From Sulfobacillus sp. (lineage in GTDB: Bacteria > Bacillota > Sulfobacillia > Sulfobacillales > Sulfobacillaceae), in NCBI GenBank assembly GCA_027343695.1, contig DAHWKJ010000090.1:1-40429 (forward strand): DNA of 40,429 nucleotides, in the 5' to 3' direction. A program made the position numbers and the translations under genes. Shown here piece after piece: positions 40,113 through 40,429 of this stretch. The notes beneath the pieces are model-generated. The model was not told the DNA's origin, made no database searches, and saw nothing but the letters and a program-made list of their open reading frames with translations. Every line of letters begins with the position of its first letter. Position 1 is the stretch's first letter.

Positions 40113-40429
40113 ATGCCGACGAAAGAGGAAATTGATGTGTACTCCCAGCTTCTAATTACAGCGAGAGAAGCCGCCCATATTTTGGGGGTGACGCCCGGCC
40201 GAGTTGCGGCGCTCGTGTCCCAGGGGGTTTTAACACCCATTAAGAAAGATGGCCGTGTAACGGTTTTCCTAAGATCCGACATCGAAGCCTATGCGGGCAT
40301 TCGTCGGCCAGGAGGACCACGGATGCGAGAGGTCTTGCCGCCCTATGTCATGCACTTTGAAGACTCCGGGTCATCACGTCGTACTTACGAAGCGTTTCAG
40401 CGTTATCGAGCGGAATTGGGCACTATCAT
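40113..40429 (+). CDS. helix-turn-helix protein, C-terminus cut by window edge
   Basis: The frame is open from ATG 40113 to the edge (105 codons). LLITAREAAHILGVTPGRVA, then LVSQGVLTPIKKDGRVTVFL and RSDIEAYAG (about residues 13-66) form a MerR/excisionase-like winged helix as found in Xis, AlpA and DNA-binding helper proteins. The rest (PPYVMHFEDSGSSRRTYEAF) is of unknown type. It is divergent from the tyrosine recombinase gene with about 230 bp between them, an arrangement typical of integrase and recombination directionality factor. That pairing is an inference. Confidence 0.72.
   Translation, partial: MPTKEEIDVYSQLLITAREAAHILGVTPGRVAALVSQGVLTPIKKDGRVTVFLRSDIEAYAGIRRPGGPRMREVLPPYVMHFEDSGSSRRTYEAFQRYRAELGTI

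Noticed and set aside
40113-40429. Joining the window end to its start as a circle
   Set aside because: The plus-strand frame at the end would then run backwards over the whole minus-strand gene at 1-318, so circular closure is not supported by gene structure.

Overview
The window looks like a plasmid or plasmid-derived accessory region from an acidophilic, metal- and sulfur-exposed Firmicute of the Sulfobacillus/Alicyclobacillus type. The taxon is inferred from gene content: two sulfocyanin-like blue-copper proteins, a CsoR-CopA-CopZ copper module, an SQR-like flavoprotein, and strong AGGAGG ribosome binding sites. Plasmid-like features are a primase-type replication protein (1773-3040), a ParB-domain protein (38127-38777) and a tyrosine recombinase (38865-39881). 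Genes run off both ends, so circularity cannot be judged here.

Layout. 1-4086: edge genes, a dam remnant, the frameshifted rep gene, and a non-coding stretch that reads like a group II intron remnant. 4087-8182: a DUF4396 membrane protein, then csoR-copA-copZ on the minus strand. 8480-10200: an OmpR-type two-component system. 10197-11728: a SHOCT mini-protein, a small membrane protein and a CDF-like transporter. 12485-17257: a plus-strand operon of SHOCT protein, sulfocyanin, two methyltransferases, second SHOCT protein, OsmC and Lgt. 18521-23944: a second plus-strand operon of polytopic membrane protein, small anchored protein, SQR-like flavoprotein and a class V PLP enzyme split by an ISAzo13-type insertion sequence.

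The two plus-strand operons share a promoter design. GTGAC repeats spaced 11 bp apart sit at identical distances from the same -10 hexamer (TATTCT). This is the classic signature of an OmpR/PhoB-type regulator, and the two-component system at 8480-10200 is the obvious candidate. The operons may therefore form one regulon for electron transfer and sulfane or copper handling at the cell envelope.

23945-32385 is insertion-sequence territory: ISAzo13 and IS607 relics, a second sulfocyanin, a truncated Tn3-family transposase, small membrane proteins, a secreted protein with a LuxR-type membrane regulator, and an intact ISKra4-type transposase gene.

32640-38100 is the most unusual part, a chain of small plus-strand genes. 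It holds two tandem toxin-antitoxin-like pairs (DUF4258 protein followed by a ribbon-helix-helix/zinc-ribbon fusion), a paralogous pair of about 80-residue proteins, and orphans. Two related leaders of about 170 nt, each ending in a hairpin with a U-tract, precede genes at 32855 and 37102. Strong terminators lie directly against the ribosome binding sites of several following genes, which suggests attenuation or antitermination. No tRNA, rRNA or CRISPR array was seen.
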